Of a DNA stretch of 64,000 nt, positions 55,148 to 63,301 are shown in pieces. A program made the translations under genes and the position numbers. How positions within the stretch are numbered: the stretch's first letter is position 1; each line of letters starts with the position of its first letter. Under the pieces are notes generated by a model. It ran no database searches and was not told the origin of the DNA. It was given only the letters and a program-made list of their open reading frames with translations. The DNA is from Vibrio methylphosphonaticus (lineage in GTDB: Bacteria; Pseudomonadota; Gammaproteobacteria; Enterobacterales; Vibrionaceae). The stretch spans positions 62,001 through 126,000 of the forward strand of contig NZ_JAMKMS010000008.1 in NCBI RefSeq assembly GCF_023634655.1, in the 5' to 3' direction.

Positions 55148-57547
55148 CTAGGCGCTGCGTTGATAGCCCTTGGTTGACGTGGACTGGTTTGCGCGTGGGT
55201 GAGTGACGGCCTGTACCGCCATAAGTACCCGCTCTGGCGTTGCTGGCGTATCCAATTTAGGGATAGCACCATCGACGGCAACAGACGCAATGGCATCTTT
55301 TAATGCGCTCCACACGGACATGCCAAGCATGAATGGTGGTTCGCCCACTGCTTTGGAATTAAATACCGTGTCTTCTGGATTGCTGCGGTTTTCTAGCAGC
55401 TCGGTTCTAAAGTCGATGGGCATATCGGCAATCGCAGGGATTTTGTAGCTCGCAGGACCATTGGTCATCAGTCGACCTTGCTCATTCCACACCAGTTCTT
55501 CTGTGGTGAGCCAGCCAGCGCCTTGCACGAAGCCGCCTTCGATTTGACCAATGTCGATAGCCGGGTTTAGTGATGCGCCTACATCGTGCAAAATATCCAC
55601 TCTGAGAATCTTGTACTCGCCTGTCAATGTATCGATAATAACTTCTGAGCAAGATGCGCCGTAGGCAAAGTAATAAAACGGGCGACCGCGAGCTTTTTCA
55701 TGATCATAGTAAATTTTTGGTGTGCGATAAAACCCAGTGCTCGACAGCGATATTTGGTTCATCCACGCCAGTTCAGCGAAGTTGGCAAAGGTCATAATCT
55801 TTTCGCGAATTTGTACAAAACCATTCTTAAAGACGACCTCCTCTGGCGTGACAGAAAAGTGCGCAGAAGCAAAATCAATTAACCGTTGCTTGATGGTCAT
55901 GGCTGCGTTTTGTGCGGCCTTCCCGTTGAGATCGGCGCCCGATGAGGCGGCGGTCGGCGAGGTGTTCGGTACCTTGTCGGTATTGGTTGCGGTGATTTGG
56001 ATACGGTCAACATCAACTTGAAACTCCTGAGCAACGATTTGTGCCACTTTGATATTCAAACCCTGTCCCATCTCAGTACCACCGTGATTCAAATGAATAC
56101 TGCCATCGGTGTAAATATGGATAAGGGCGCCAGCTTGGTTTAGAAAGGTCGCAGTGAAGGAAATGCCGAACTTAACTGGAGTGATAGACAACCCTTTCTT
56201 AAGAATAGGGCTTTGCTGATTGAATTTGGCAATCGCTTTACGTCTTGCATGATAATCACTGCTCTGTTCTAGCTGTTCGGTGATTTCTGGCATGAAGTTA
56301 TCTTCTACGGTTTGGTAGTAATGCGTGACATTACGTCCTTCGTCGCCATAGTAGTTTGCTTTACGAACTTCCAAGGGGTCTTTGTTCAAGTACCTCGCTA
56401 TTTCATCCATGATGTGTTCAATCGTCATCATACCTTGTGGGCCACCAAAGCCTCGATAGGCGGTGTTTGACGCGGTATTGGTTTTACAGCGATGCCCTAT
56501 GATGGTTGTGTCACCGAGGTAATAAGCATTATCGGAATGGAACATAGCACGATCGACAATCGAGCTAGAAAGATCCGGTGAGTAACCACAGTTACCCGCG
56601 ACAATAATTTCACTGCCTTGAATCACGCCATTGTCGTCAAACCCGACCTTATACTGATTATAAAAAGGATGTCGCTTGCCTGTCATCGTCATGTCTTCGT
56701 TACGCAGTAAACGCATTTTAGTGGGACGACCAGTTAAGTGTGCTATCACAGCAGCCATACAAGCTGGTGCCGCAGCTTGGGTTTCTTTACCACCAAATCC
56801 GCCACCCATGCGGCGCATATCAATGACCACTTTGTGCATGGCGATCCCAAGCACTTCAGAAACGAGTTTTTGTACTTCTGTAGGGTTTTGTGTGGAGGTG
56901 TAGACGATCATGCCACCATCTTCAGTGGGCATCACGCTGCTGACCTGAGTCTCTAGATAGAAGTGCTCTTGACCACCGATATCAATGTCACCTTCAATAA
57001 TATGGGTGGCCTCAGCGATAGCTGTCGCAGAGTCGCCCCGTTTTTGCTGATGACTTTCCGTGACAAAGTGTTCTTTCTCGAGCGCTTCTTTGACGTCTAG
57101 GATGGCAGGTAGGGCGTCGTATTCAACAATAGCGGCGTGGGCGGCTTTTCGTGCGACTTCTAAGCTGCTGGCGGCCACGGCAATAACGGGTTGCCCATAG
57201 TATTCTACCGTACCATCCGCTAATAATGGGTCGCCGGGAAGAATGGCACCGATATCGAGTTGTCCTGGGATGTCTTTTGAGGTGATGGCAATGGCAACGC
57301 CCTCAAAGTCATAGCATGGAGAGACATCAATGCGTGTGATCGTGGCATGTGCCTGAGTGCTTAACAGCGCGTAGACGTGTAACTGATTGGGAAACTCTAA
57401 ACGGTCATCAATGTAGACGGCTTCGCCAGTGACCTGTTTAGGCGCACTGTCATGCTTGACGCTTTTGCCCACACCCGTTTTTAGATCTTGTTTGACTAGC
57501 GCCACCATCTCATCGTGAGTCAATGGGTTGTGATTCACATTAGACAT
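55148..57547 (-). CDS. xdhB: Xanthine dehydrogenase large subunit (molybdopterin)
   Basis: 799 residues, the usual size. It binds the molybdenum cofactor and hydroxylates hypoxanthine and xanthine to urate. Seen are ITGEAVYIDD-like VTGEAVYIDDRLEFPNQLHVYALLSTQAHA, GGQEHFYLETQ (active-site Gln region), RRMGGGFGGKE (cofactor binding), NTAYRGFGGPQGM (substrate Arg), and SKAVGEPPFMLGMSVWSALKDAI with the catalytic Glu. The start overlaps the end of xdhA by 8 bp, so translation is coupled. GAGGG precedes the ATG. Confidence 0.96.
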   Translation of the reverse strand: MSNVNHNPLTHDEMVALVKQDLKTGVGKSVKHDSAPKQVTGEAVYIDDRLEFPNQLHVYALLSTQAHATITRIDVSPCYDFEGVAIAITSKDIPGQLDIGAILPGDPLLADGTVEYYGQPVIAVAASSLEVARKAAHAAIVEYDALPAILDVKEALEKEHFVTESHQQKRGDSATAIAEATHIIEGDIDIGGQEHFYLETQVSSVMPTEDGGMIVYTSTQNPTEVQKLVSEVLGIAMHKVVIDMRRMGGGFGGKETQAAAPACMAAVIAHLTGRPTKMRLLRNEDMTMTGKRHPFYNQYKVGFDDNGVIQGSEIIVAGNCGYSPDLSSSIVDRAMFHSDNAYYLGDTTIIGHRCKTNTASNTAYRGFGGPQGMMTIEHIMDEIARYLNKDPLEVRKANYYGDEGRNVTHYYQTVEDNFMPEITEQLEQSSDYHARRKAIAKFNQQSPILKKGLSITPVKFGISFTATFLNQAGALIHIYTDGSIHLNHGGTEMGQGLNIKVAQIVAQEFQVDVDRIQITATNTDKVPNTSPTAASSGADLNGKAAQNAAMTIKQRLIDFASAHFSVTPEEVVFKNGFVQIREKIMTFANFAELAWMNQISLSSTGFYRTPKIYYDHEKARGRPFYYFAYGASCSEVIIDTLTGEYKILRVDILHDVGASLNPAIDIGQIEGGFVQGAGWLTTEELVWNEQGRLMTNGPASYKIPAIADMPIDFRTELLENRSNPEDTVFNSKAVGEPPFMLGMSVWSALKDAIASVAVDGAIPKLDTPATPERVLMAVQAVTHPRANQSTSTKGYQRSA

Positions 57548-58985
57548 AAGACGTTACCCTCGTTTCAATCTGGTTATTCTTGTTCGATTCTTCTATGTAG
57601 TAGCGCTTTAGCATGTTGCTCGCGGTCATAGAGCGATATTCTTGGCTCGCTCTAAAGTCAGACAGTGGTTCAAACTCATCCGCGATAGCCGCCATTGCGT
57701 GAGCAATGGTTCGTTCGTTCCAAGGTTGGCCGATTAGACGTTGCTCACATAGGCTTGCTCGTTTGGGTATTGCCGCCATGCCGCCAAAGGCTACGCGCGC
57801 ATGAGTGACGGTATCGTTGTCAATTTGTAGGTCAAAAGCACCACAAACCGCCGAGATATCGTCATCCAATCGCTTAGACAATTTGTAGGCACGGAAACCC
57901 GATCGGGTGGGTTTGGGTATGATGATTTTTTCGATAAATTCACTCGGTTTTTGAGCGGTGACTTTGTAGCTAATGAAATAGTCTTCGATGGGTAAGGTAC
58001 GGGTCTCACTACCACAGCGAAGCTGGACTTTCGCGTCTAATGCTATTAATAGCGGTGGTGTATCGCCAATCGGTGATGCGTTGGCAACGTTGCCGCCAAT
58101 TGTGCCTTGATTTCTTACTTGCAATGAGGCGAATCGATGCAGCAATTCACCAAAATCTGGATAGTAACGGTGTAGTAGTTGGTAAGCATCGCTGATAGGA
58201 AGGTTGGCGCCGATGATTAACTCGTCTTCAGCGTCTTCACACACTTTCATGTCCTCGACCAAATTGACGCTGATTAGCGTCTCTATTTCTCGGTGAAACT
58301 GCGTGACTTCCAACGCTAAATCCGTTCCACCGGCAACGAGCTTAGCCGTTGGGTGCGCTTGATACAGTTTTGCCAGCTCTTCAGTGGATTTCGGAGAGAA
58401 AGCGGTAAGGTGACCCGCTCGTAAGCTCGCGTCATTGGATTGGATTTTTTCTAGTTTTTGAATAGTGATTCGAGAAAGCTCAGAAAACTGGTCAGTGAGC
58501 GGGGTGTCATCACAAAGAGACAAGGCGGCATCCACAATGGGGCGATAGCCTGTACATCGGCACAGGTTACCGGCGAGTGACTCCATGACATCTTGTTTAT
58601 TGGCGTTGGGTTTGTTTTTCCCTAGCGCAAACATCGACATAATAAATCCAGGGGTGCAGTAGCCACATTGTGAACCATGAAAATCGACAATCGCTTGCTG
58701 TACAGGGTGGAGCGAGCGATCTTTCGCTTGTAAATCTTCAACTGTGATGAGCTGTTTACCGTGCAAAGCGGAAATAAAGGTCAGACAGGAATTAACCGAA
58801 CGGTAACGAAGCTCCCCACCGACAAGCTCGCCAAGGACGACAGTACAAGCTCCGCAATCACCAGAACCACACCCTTCCTTGGTGCCATTTTTGTTTACCT
58901 GTGTTCTTAGATAATTCAGTACTGTCATGTTGGGAGACAGGTTTTCTTCTTGTCTAATATCTTGATTGAGTAGGAAAGTAATCAA
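57540..58985 (-). CDS. xdhA: Xanthine dehydrogenase small subunit (2Fe-2S and FAD)
   Basis: 481 residues from a TTG start at 58985 behind a near-perfect SD (AAGGAGGT). N-terminal ferredoxin domain with NGTKEGCGSGDCGACTVVLG, second 2Fe-2S domain with QCGYCTPGFIMSM and NLCRCTGYRPI, then the FAD domain with LVAGGTDLALEV, NQGTIGGNVANASPIGD and the CO-dehydrogenase-flavoprotein C-terminal part. It moves electrons from the molybdenum centre of XdhB to NAD. First gene of xdhABC; two RutR-like boxes precede it. Confidence 0.96.
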   Translation of the reverse strand: MITFLLNQDIRQEENLSPNMTVLNYLRTQVNKNGTKEGCGSGDCGACTVVLGELVGGELRYRSVNSCLTFISALHGKQLITVEDLQAKDRSLHPVQQAIVDFHGSQCGYCTPGFIMSMFALGKNKPNANKQDVMESLAGNLCRCTGYRPIVDAALSLCDDTPLTDQFSELSRITIQKLEKIQSNDASLRAGHLTAFSPKSTEELAKLYQAHPTAKLVAGGTDLALEVTQFHREIETLISVNLVEDMKVCEDAEDELIIGANLPISDAYQLLHRYYPDFGELLHRFASLQVRNQGTIGGNVANASPIGDTPPLLIALDAKVQLRCGSETRTLPIEDYFISYKVTAQKPSEFIEKIIIPKPTRSGFRAYKLSKRLDDDISAVCGAFDLQIDNDTVTHARVAFGGMAAIPKRASLCEQRLIGQPWNERTIAHAMAAIADEFEPLSDFRASQEYRSMTASNMLKRYYIEESNKNNQIETRVTSYV

Positions 58986-59027
58986 GAGACCTCCTTGTGT
59001 AAGACGTTTAGATGCTAATTATTTTTC

Positions 59028-59041
59028 TGACCTTTGGGTCA
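59028..59041. promoter_or_regulatory. RutR-like box 1 before xdhA
   Basis: TGACCTTTGGGTCA, inverted repeat TGACC-N4-GGTCA, 43 bases before the xdhA start; with flanks CTGACC...GGTCAA it resembles the known RutR consensus TTGACCA-N2-TGGTCAA. Confidence 0.68.
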
Positions 59042-59055
59042 ATAATTAGTCAAAC

Positions 59056-59069
59056 TGACCTCTTGGTCA
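59056..59069. promoter_or_regulatory. RutR-like box 2 before xdhA
   Basis: TGACCTCTTGGTCA, again TGACC-N4-GGTCA, placed 28 bp from box 1. Two boxes at this spacing over the presumed promoter suggest cooperative repression. Confidence 0.68.
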
Positions 59070-59145
59070 ACTATTTTCTCACAAGTTGGCAACATTAATC
59101 CGGAGATTATTGTTCTTTATAGTGATAGTTGGTAGGTAAGTGTCT

Positions 59146-59171
59146 GATATAAAATCAGTTGATTTTATATC
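59146..59171. repeat. Perfect 12-bp inverted repeat, spacer 2
   Basis: GATATAAAATCA (59146-59157) and TGATTTTATATC (59160-59171). AT-rich, no flanking T-run, about 160 bp upstream of xdhA. A regulator site or an AT cruciform is more likely than a terminator. Confidence 0.8.
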
Positions 59172-59250
59172 GTGATGTTAATTGTTTGTTGTGGGTTGAT
59201 AGGTGATAAAGAGTGAGAAGGGTGTAATAGGGAGATGGCTTAGCGGAGTT

Positions 59251-59282
59251 GTGCCGTCCCTCTTTTGGTAGAGGGACGGCAC
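59251..59282. terminator. Hairpin at the gntR 3' end
   Basis: GTGCCGTCCCTC (59251-59262) and GAGGGACGGCAC (59271-59282) make a perfect, GC-rich 12-bp stem 3 bases after the gntR stop. No T-run follows, so it may act as a Rho-assisted end. Confidence 0.65.
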
Positions 59283-59285
59283 ACA

Positions 59286-60020
59286 TTAAGATTTTGCTTT
59301 TAGGAGGTTGGAGAAAACGACATGCAAATCATTTGAAGTGGTGGTGTTGTCGAGGTTTAGCTTCGAGCGTATATGGTCCAAATGCTCTTTCATTAAACTT
59401 AGTGCTTGTTGTTCATTACCAGATTCAATTGCGTCAAGAAGTCTTGTGTGTTCATCGAGAGAGCAGTTAGCGTGACTGCCAGTTTCATATTGAGCGATCA
59501 ACAGCGAAGTTTGCGAGACCAAACTGCGTTGGAAGGTGAGTAGTGGGGCATTGTCTGCCATTTCGGCTAATTTGATGTGGAATTCACCGGATAAACGCAG
59601 ACCCGAACCATAGTCATTTACTGCGAAGGCTTTGTTCTCTTTAGCGACGAGCTTTCGACATTCGGCGATTTGAGCAGGAGTCGCGTTGTTAACCGCGAGC
59701 TCAGTGATGGCAAACTCCATTACCTCTCGAGCCTTAAATATTTGTTTCGCTTCTTCTACGGTTGGCGCTGAAACGATCGCTCCTCGATTGGGGCGAATAT
59801 CTACGACCTTTTCTAATGACAAACGGAGCAGTGCCCGGCGAATAATCGTGCGGCTAACACCAAAAATCTCGCCCAACGCTTCTTCGTTCAGCTTGGTCGC
59901 TGGTGGTAAGCGTTGCTCTAAGATGGCATCAAAGATATGACAATAGACGACGTCATCTTGGGTTTGCCCCGCCACCTTAGTTTTAATGTTTGTGTTTACA
60001 GAGTTTTTCAGGCTTGCCAT
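59286..60020 (-). CDS. GntR/FCD-family regulator, probable purine-glyoxylate repressor
   Basis: 244 residues. An N-terminal winged helix (YCHIFDAILEQRLPPATKLNEEALGEIFGVSRTIIRRALLRLSLEKVVDIRPNRGAIVSAP) is joined to an all-helical FCD effector domain with EFHIKLAEMADN and SLDEHTRLLDAIESGNEQQALSLMKEHLDHI (metal/effector His residues). FCD proteins bind GTA/TAC half-sites; TTGTATACAA occurs before this gene, aceB, gcl and puuE. It therefore probably represses itself and the purine and glyoxylate genes, playing a role like HpxS of Klebsiella. The effector (for example allantoin or glyoxylate) is not known. The SD is weak. Confidence 0.85.
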   Translation of the reverse strand: MASLKNSVNTNIKTKVAGQTQDDVVYCHIFDAILEQRLPPATKLNEEALGEIFGVSRTIIRRALLRLSLEKVVDIRPNRGAIVSAPTVEEAKQIFKAREVMEFAITELAVNNATPAQIAECRKLVAKENKAFAVNDYGSGLRLSGEFHIKLAEMADNAPLLTFQRSLVSQTSLLIAQYETGSHANCSLDEHTRLLDAIESGNEQQALSLMKEHLDHIRSKLNLDNTTTSNDLHVVFSNLLKAKS

Positions 60021-60076
60021 CGGGTAATGGTACTCGTTTACAAAAAAATGAACTAATAAAACAATAATACTTCACT

Positions 60077-60086
60077 TTGTATACAA
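60077..60086. promoter_or_regulatory. GntR/FCD-type operator before its own gene
   Basis: TTGTATACAA, 56 bases before the gntR start, in line with autoregulation. The fourth copy of this 10-mer in the window; all four are in promoter regions. Confidence 0.7.
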
Positions 60087-60218
60087 GTATCTATCTGAAA
60101 TGAAAACTGTGATGAATCGTGCAGAATTTATGAAGAACATCATATTAGCAATGCGTCACGAAGCTGCGCATGGAGTGAAGCAACCTAGCCGCCATGGATG
60201 ACGGCAGATTATCTTAGT

Positions 60219-60623
60219 TTACCTATCGGCGATATCGGAATCCTCAGTGACTAAACTGTCATCCAATACGTCGTCTTGTTCGTAGCTGTCATCTTCGTTG
60301 CGACTTGCTTCGGCTTCAACTGGCTTCTTGCCGTTCAAGGTGTGAAACCTTCGTCGGTCACGAGCTAAATGAATATACTTAACCCACGCTTTTTCAAGCT
60401 TAGTGTCAGCTTGTTTTTCATCTTGAATGACCAGCAAAAAGTGCTCTTCGGCTATGTTCTCAGGTGTTATTTCACCTTGTTCGAGTTGATTCATAGTCGC
60501 ACCATAGCGGATTAAAATCTCTTCTTCGGCTAACGTAAAGTCGCCAGATTTTGCAAAGCCACGGCGAAATTTGTTGTTGTCATAAAATGGCTTATTGCCA
60601 AGACGAAAATCTACATCAGACAT
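60219..60623 (-). CDS. MaoP/YifE-like (DUF413) protein
   Basis: 134 residues from the ATG at 60623 (GAGGTT before it). DUF413 core: KPFYDNNKFRRGFAKSGDFTLAEEEILIRYGATMNQLEQGE and KAWVKYIHLARDRRRFHTLNGKKP line up with E. coli MaoP/YifE ([40 protein letters not shown]). MaoP organises the Ori macrodomain in E. coli with the maoS site. This protein has an extra acidic tail of ~25 residues. Whether it is the vibrio MaoP or a paralogue is open. Confidence 0.82.
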   Translation of the reverse strand: MSDVDFRLGNKPFYDNNKFRRGFAKSGDFTLAEEEILIRYGATMNQLEQGEITPENIAEEHFLLVIQDEKQADTKLEKAWVKYIHLARDRRRFHTLNGKKPVEAEASRNEDDSYEQDDVLDDSLVTEDSDIADR

Positions 60624-60933
60624 AATAACCTCATGCAATCATGTTAACTGTTTGACACTGACTCAGTATAGAAAGTGTCGACGAAATTGCAGGTTTTTTA
60701 ACCAGTATTTTCACCCCGATGAAACATCAATTTGCTAACATCTTGGCGAACCATTACTTTTCATTTTTATCGTTAAGAAAATATGATGCTGTGATGACAT
60801 TTTTATGTTTGTCACGTTGCTATATTCACTTCCGAAAATGGCGAGTCTAGATGAGAAGGTGCGTTACACTTATTCTATGAATCACGATGATGGTTATTGG
60901 AATGGTCGTGCAGCACAAAGGAGTTTGACAAAA
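60624..60933. other. Intergenic region before the ada-alkA fusion
   Basis: 310 bp. The right part stays open in the alkA frame from 60805 but no start there has a ribosome site. I see no Ada-box or other element with certainty. Confidence 0.4.
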
Positions 60934-62391
60934 ATGGCGGTATCATTAGGTGACTTGTCGACTGGAGAGGGATTGGTCAGTGATCGCAAAGCGTGTGAAA
61001 CAGAAGCACGAGAGAAAGCTGATCATAGGCCATTACAATTGGAACAGTTCCGAGCGGCACGGTTGTCTCGAGACAGTCGATTTGACGGCCAGTTTTTCGT
61101 TGCGGTAAAGACAACGGGCATATTTTGTCGCCCGATTTGTCCCGCCAATCTGCCAAAAGAAAAAAATGTCGAGTATTTTGTTAATGCCCCGATGGCATTG
61201 CAAGCGGGATACCGCCCTTGTCTGCGCTGTCGCCCGGATAGCGCCCCCAGTTCTTGGGCGTGGCAAGGTGTTGAGACGACGTTCCGGCGAGCGATTAATT
61301 TGATTGAACAAGGCGCGTTGCAGCAAAGCAGTGTTGAGCAGCTAGCCGCGAGACTTGGCATTAGCAGCCGTTATCTTAGGCAAGTATTTGATAAGCATCT
61401 TGGCATGTCGCCAAAACGTTATGCGCAATTTCAGCAGATTATGTTTGCCAAGCAGTTGTTGCACTGCAGTTCTATGAGCATAACCGACATTGGCTTTGCT
61501 TGTGGCTTCAACAGCACTCGCCGGTTTAACGACGCTTTTCAAAAGTGTTTAAAACTCAATCCGACTAATGTACGACGTCAGCAGAATGTGGATGGAATGA
61601 GTAACGTTTTGACGCTTGCTTACCGCGGAGATTATGACTGGCAAAGGCTTTTAGCATTTTATCAATTAAGAGCCATTGATGGCATAGAACGAGTGACGGA
61701 GCGGTCTTATGAGCGTTATGTCGAACTGGATGGAACGTTAGGGTGGTTTAAAATTTGGGCGGACTTCGAAGATAAGAAAACCGTTCGTGTCGAGTTTGAT
61801 GTAGAAGATGCCAGGCAGCTGTATTTTATGGTCAGCAACATTAAACGTATGTTCGATTTAAATGCAGATCTTACTTCGATTGAGAGTCATCTTTTAAGCG
61901 TCGACCCCAATCTGGTGCGCTACAGTGGTATTCGTCTTCCGGGGGTATGGTCAACATGGGAGGCAGGGGTTAGAGCGGTGTTGGGGCAGCAAGTCTCAGT
62001 GAAAGCGGCCATTGGGCAAGTCAATTTGCTTACTGATACGGTAAACCGAACTGTCTCTGGGCAGAAAGTGTTTCCAGACCCACGTTCAGTTAGTCAACAT
62101 GAATTAAGCTTTTTACGCATGCCCCAGAGCCGAAAGGAGACGCTATCGCGGTTGGCTAATGCCCTTAACGACGATGTAAATCTCGCCCCTGATTTGTGGG
62201 CTGAAATAAAAGGCATTGGCCCGTGGACGATTAACTATGCGAAGTTACGTGGCTTGTCTCAGCCTAACTTGTTATTAGCCACGGATCTTATCGTTAAAAA
62301 ATATACCAACCTTCACCCATCGTGTATCGCGAGCCGAGTTTCGCCGTGGGGAAGTTATGCCACTTTACATTGTTGGAGCCAACATTCATGA
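60934..62391 (+). CDS. Ada-type sensor fused to AlkA 3-methyladenine DNA glycosylase
   Basis: 485 residues from the ATG at 60934, which has AAGGAG 10 bases before it. Domains: Ada zinc domain (EQFRAARLSRDSRFDGQFFVAVKTTGIFCRPICP, Cys 65, 69, 96 and 99; the first is the methyl-phosphotriester acceptor position), AraC-type helix-turn-helix pair (~120-215), AlkA N-terminal domain (~225-335) and HhH-GPD glycosylase domain with IKGIGPWTINYAKLRG and the catalytic Asp at 451 (ATDLIVKK). It can sense methyl damage on DNA, probably activate transcription and remove methylated bases. Its stop overlaps the ogt start (ATGA). Confidence 0.93.
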   Translation: MAVSLGDLSTGEGLVSDRKACETEAREKADHRPLQLEQFRAARLSRDSRFDGQFFVAVKTTGIFCRPICPANLPKEKNVEYFVNAPMALQAGYRPCLRCRPDSAPSSWAWQGVETTFRRAINLIEQGALQQSSVEQLAARLGISSRYLRQVFDKHLGMSPKRYAQFQQIMFAKQLLHCSSMSITDIGFACGFNSTRRFNDAFQKCLKLNPTNVRRQQNVDGMSNVLTLAYRGDYDWQRLLAFYQLRAIDGIERVTERSYERYVELDGTLGWFKIWADFEDKKTVRVEFDVEDARQLYFMVSNIKRMFDLNADLTSIESHLLSVDPNLVRYSGIRLPGVWSTWEAGVRAVLGQQVSVKAAIGQVNLLTDTVNRTVSGQKVFPDPRSVSQHELSFLRMPQSRKETLSRLANALNDDVNLAPDLWAEIKGIGPWTINYAKLRGLSQPNLLLATDLIVKKYTNLHPSCIASRVSPWGSYATLHCWSQHS

Positions 62392-62867
62392 CATTTTATG
62401 CGCTAGTAGACAGCCCATTGGGGCGAGTGACGATTCAAGCTACGGATCAGGGACTCACCGGGTTGTGGTTTGAGGAGCACACCACGCAACCTGAGCATCT
62501 AGGGGAGTTGCAAGCGCATCATCCAGTTCTATTGCTCACAAAGCAACAGCTTAGCGAGTACTTTTCTGGTGAACGAACGTGCTTTGAGATCCCGCTTGCG
62601 GCAAAAGGGACGCCCTTCCAGATGCAGGTTTGGCAAGCGTTATGCGATATTCCTTATGGACACTTAATGAGTTACCAAGAGTTGGCGGATTATATTGGTA
62701 ATCCTAAAGCGGTGAGAGCCGTGGGCTCTGCCAACGGAAAAAACCCGATTTCTGTGATTGTACCTTGCCATCGTGTCATTGGGAAAAGTGGTAAGTTGAC
62801 GGGTTATGCAGGTGGTGTTGCTCGTAAACAAGCGTTATTGAACCTGGAAGATCAAGCAGATAGCTAA
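62388..62867 (+). CDS. ogt: Methylated-DNA-protein-cysteine methyltransferase
   Basis: 159 residues starting at the ATG of the ATGA overlap with the glycosylase stop, so the two are translationally coupled. Ogt/MGMT family: AAKGTPFQMQVWQALCDIPYGHLMSYQELADYIGNPKAVRAVGSANGKNP and the active site PCHRV with acceptor Cys127, then GKLTGYAGGVARKQALLNLE. It takes methyl from O6-methylguanine in a suicide reaction. With the Ada-AlkA fusion it forms a compact alkylation-repair unit. Confidence 0.95.
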   Translation: MTFYALVDSPLGRVTIQATDQGLTGLWFEEHTTQPEHLGELQAHHPVLLLTKQQLSEYFSGERTCFEIPLAAKGTPFQMQVWQALCDIPYGHLMSYQELADYIGNPKAVRAVGSANGKNPISVIVPCHRVIGKSGKLTGYAGGVARKQALLNLEDQADS

Positions 62868-63024
62868 GGATGTAATGATTACATTAACGGTGGAAATTTG
62901 TCAGATTCAGGTGAATTTATAAATACTTTTGTTAAAGCGAGGGAATAACTGAACGCCGGATAGTGATAGGTTTCATAATTATTGTCTAAACTGACGTAAT
63001 TTAGCACTTTGCAATCAGTTGTTT

Positions 63025-63037
63025 TTGCATATTGCTA
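63025..63037. promoter_or_regulatory. LuxO-like box, imperfect
   Basis: TTGCATATTGCTA, one mismatch from the LuxO pattern TTGCA-W3-TGCAA, 19 bp upstream of a perfect copy and about 125 bp before the -24 element. Confidence 0.65.
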
Positions 63038-63043
63038 ATGTGA

Positions 63044-63056
63044 TTGCAATATGCAA
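63044..63056. promoter_or_regulatory. LuxO-like box, perfect
   Basis: TTGCAATATGCAA matches TTGCA-W3-TGCAA exactly, about 95 bp before the sigma-54 -24 element, a normal distance for an enhancer-binding activator. Confidence 0.82.
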
Positions 63057-63151
63057 ATGCTATATGAGTGTCGTTTATAGCGTTGCACATAAAAACTTAG
63101 GAAATTGAGCACGTGATTGAGAAATTCAACGAAAAATGGCCATTGTAAAAG

Positions 63152-63168
63152 TTGGCACAGTAACTGCA
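63152..63168 (+). promoter_or_regulatory. Sigma-54 (-24/-12) promoter of qrr
   Basis: TTGGCACAGTAACTGCA: the GG (63154-63155) and GC (63166-63167) are separated by exactly 10 bases, as sigma-54 requires. The transcript should start about 63178-63179. Confidence 0.88.
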
Positions 63169-63178
63169 TGTATAAACG

Positions 63179-63287
63179 TGACCCTTATTAAGCCGAGGGT
63201 CACCTAGCCAACTGACGTTGTTAGTGAACACCTCTTGTTCACACATGTATATAGCCAGTCACCTTATTTTGTGGCTGGCTTTTTTTC
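63179..63287 (+). ncRNA. qrr: Qrr quorum-regulatory small RNA
   Basis: About 109 nt. Stem-loop 1 is TGACCCT...AGGGTCA (63179-63202), followed by the highly conserved single-stranded pairing region that includes CTAGCCAACTGACGTTGTTA (63204-63223), stem-loop GTGAAC...GTTCAC (63224-63242) and the terminator AGCCAGTCAC...GTGGCTGGCT with seven T. This is the family plan of Vibrio Qrr RNAs, made at low cell density under phospho-LuxO and sigma-54 and used with Hfq to repress luxR-type and activate aphA-type mRNAs. Which Qrr (1-5) it is cannot be decided here. Confidence 0.93.
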
Positions 63288-63301
63288 TTCTTAGCGTCAT
63301 A

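Larger units (their letters stand above)
58986..59285. other. Promoter region of xdhABC and 3' end of gntR
   Basis: 300 bp with three separate symmetric elements: two RutR-like boxes near xdhA, a 12+12 bp palindrome in the middle and a GC-rich hairpin at the gntR stop. No ORF. Confidence 0.7.
62868..63178. other. Regulatory region upstream of qrr
   Basis: 311 bp between ogt and the qrr transcript. It holds two LuxO-type boxes and a sigma-54 promoter. No ORF. Confidence 0.75.

Noticed and set aside
54163..55296. 377-codon version of xdhC
   Set aside because: The first 74 codons overlap xdhB in another frame; the ATG at 55074 has a perfect SD and gives the family length.
62290..62391. Frameshift at the C-terminus of the Ada-AlkA fusion
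   Set aside because: The end looked unusual at first, but the catalytic Asp, SPWGSYATLHCWS and the coupled ATGA overlap show an intact frame.
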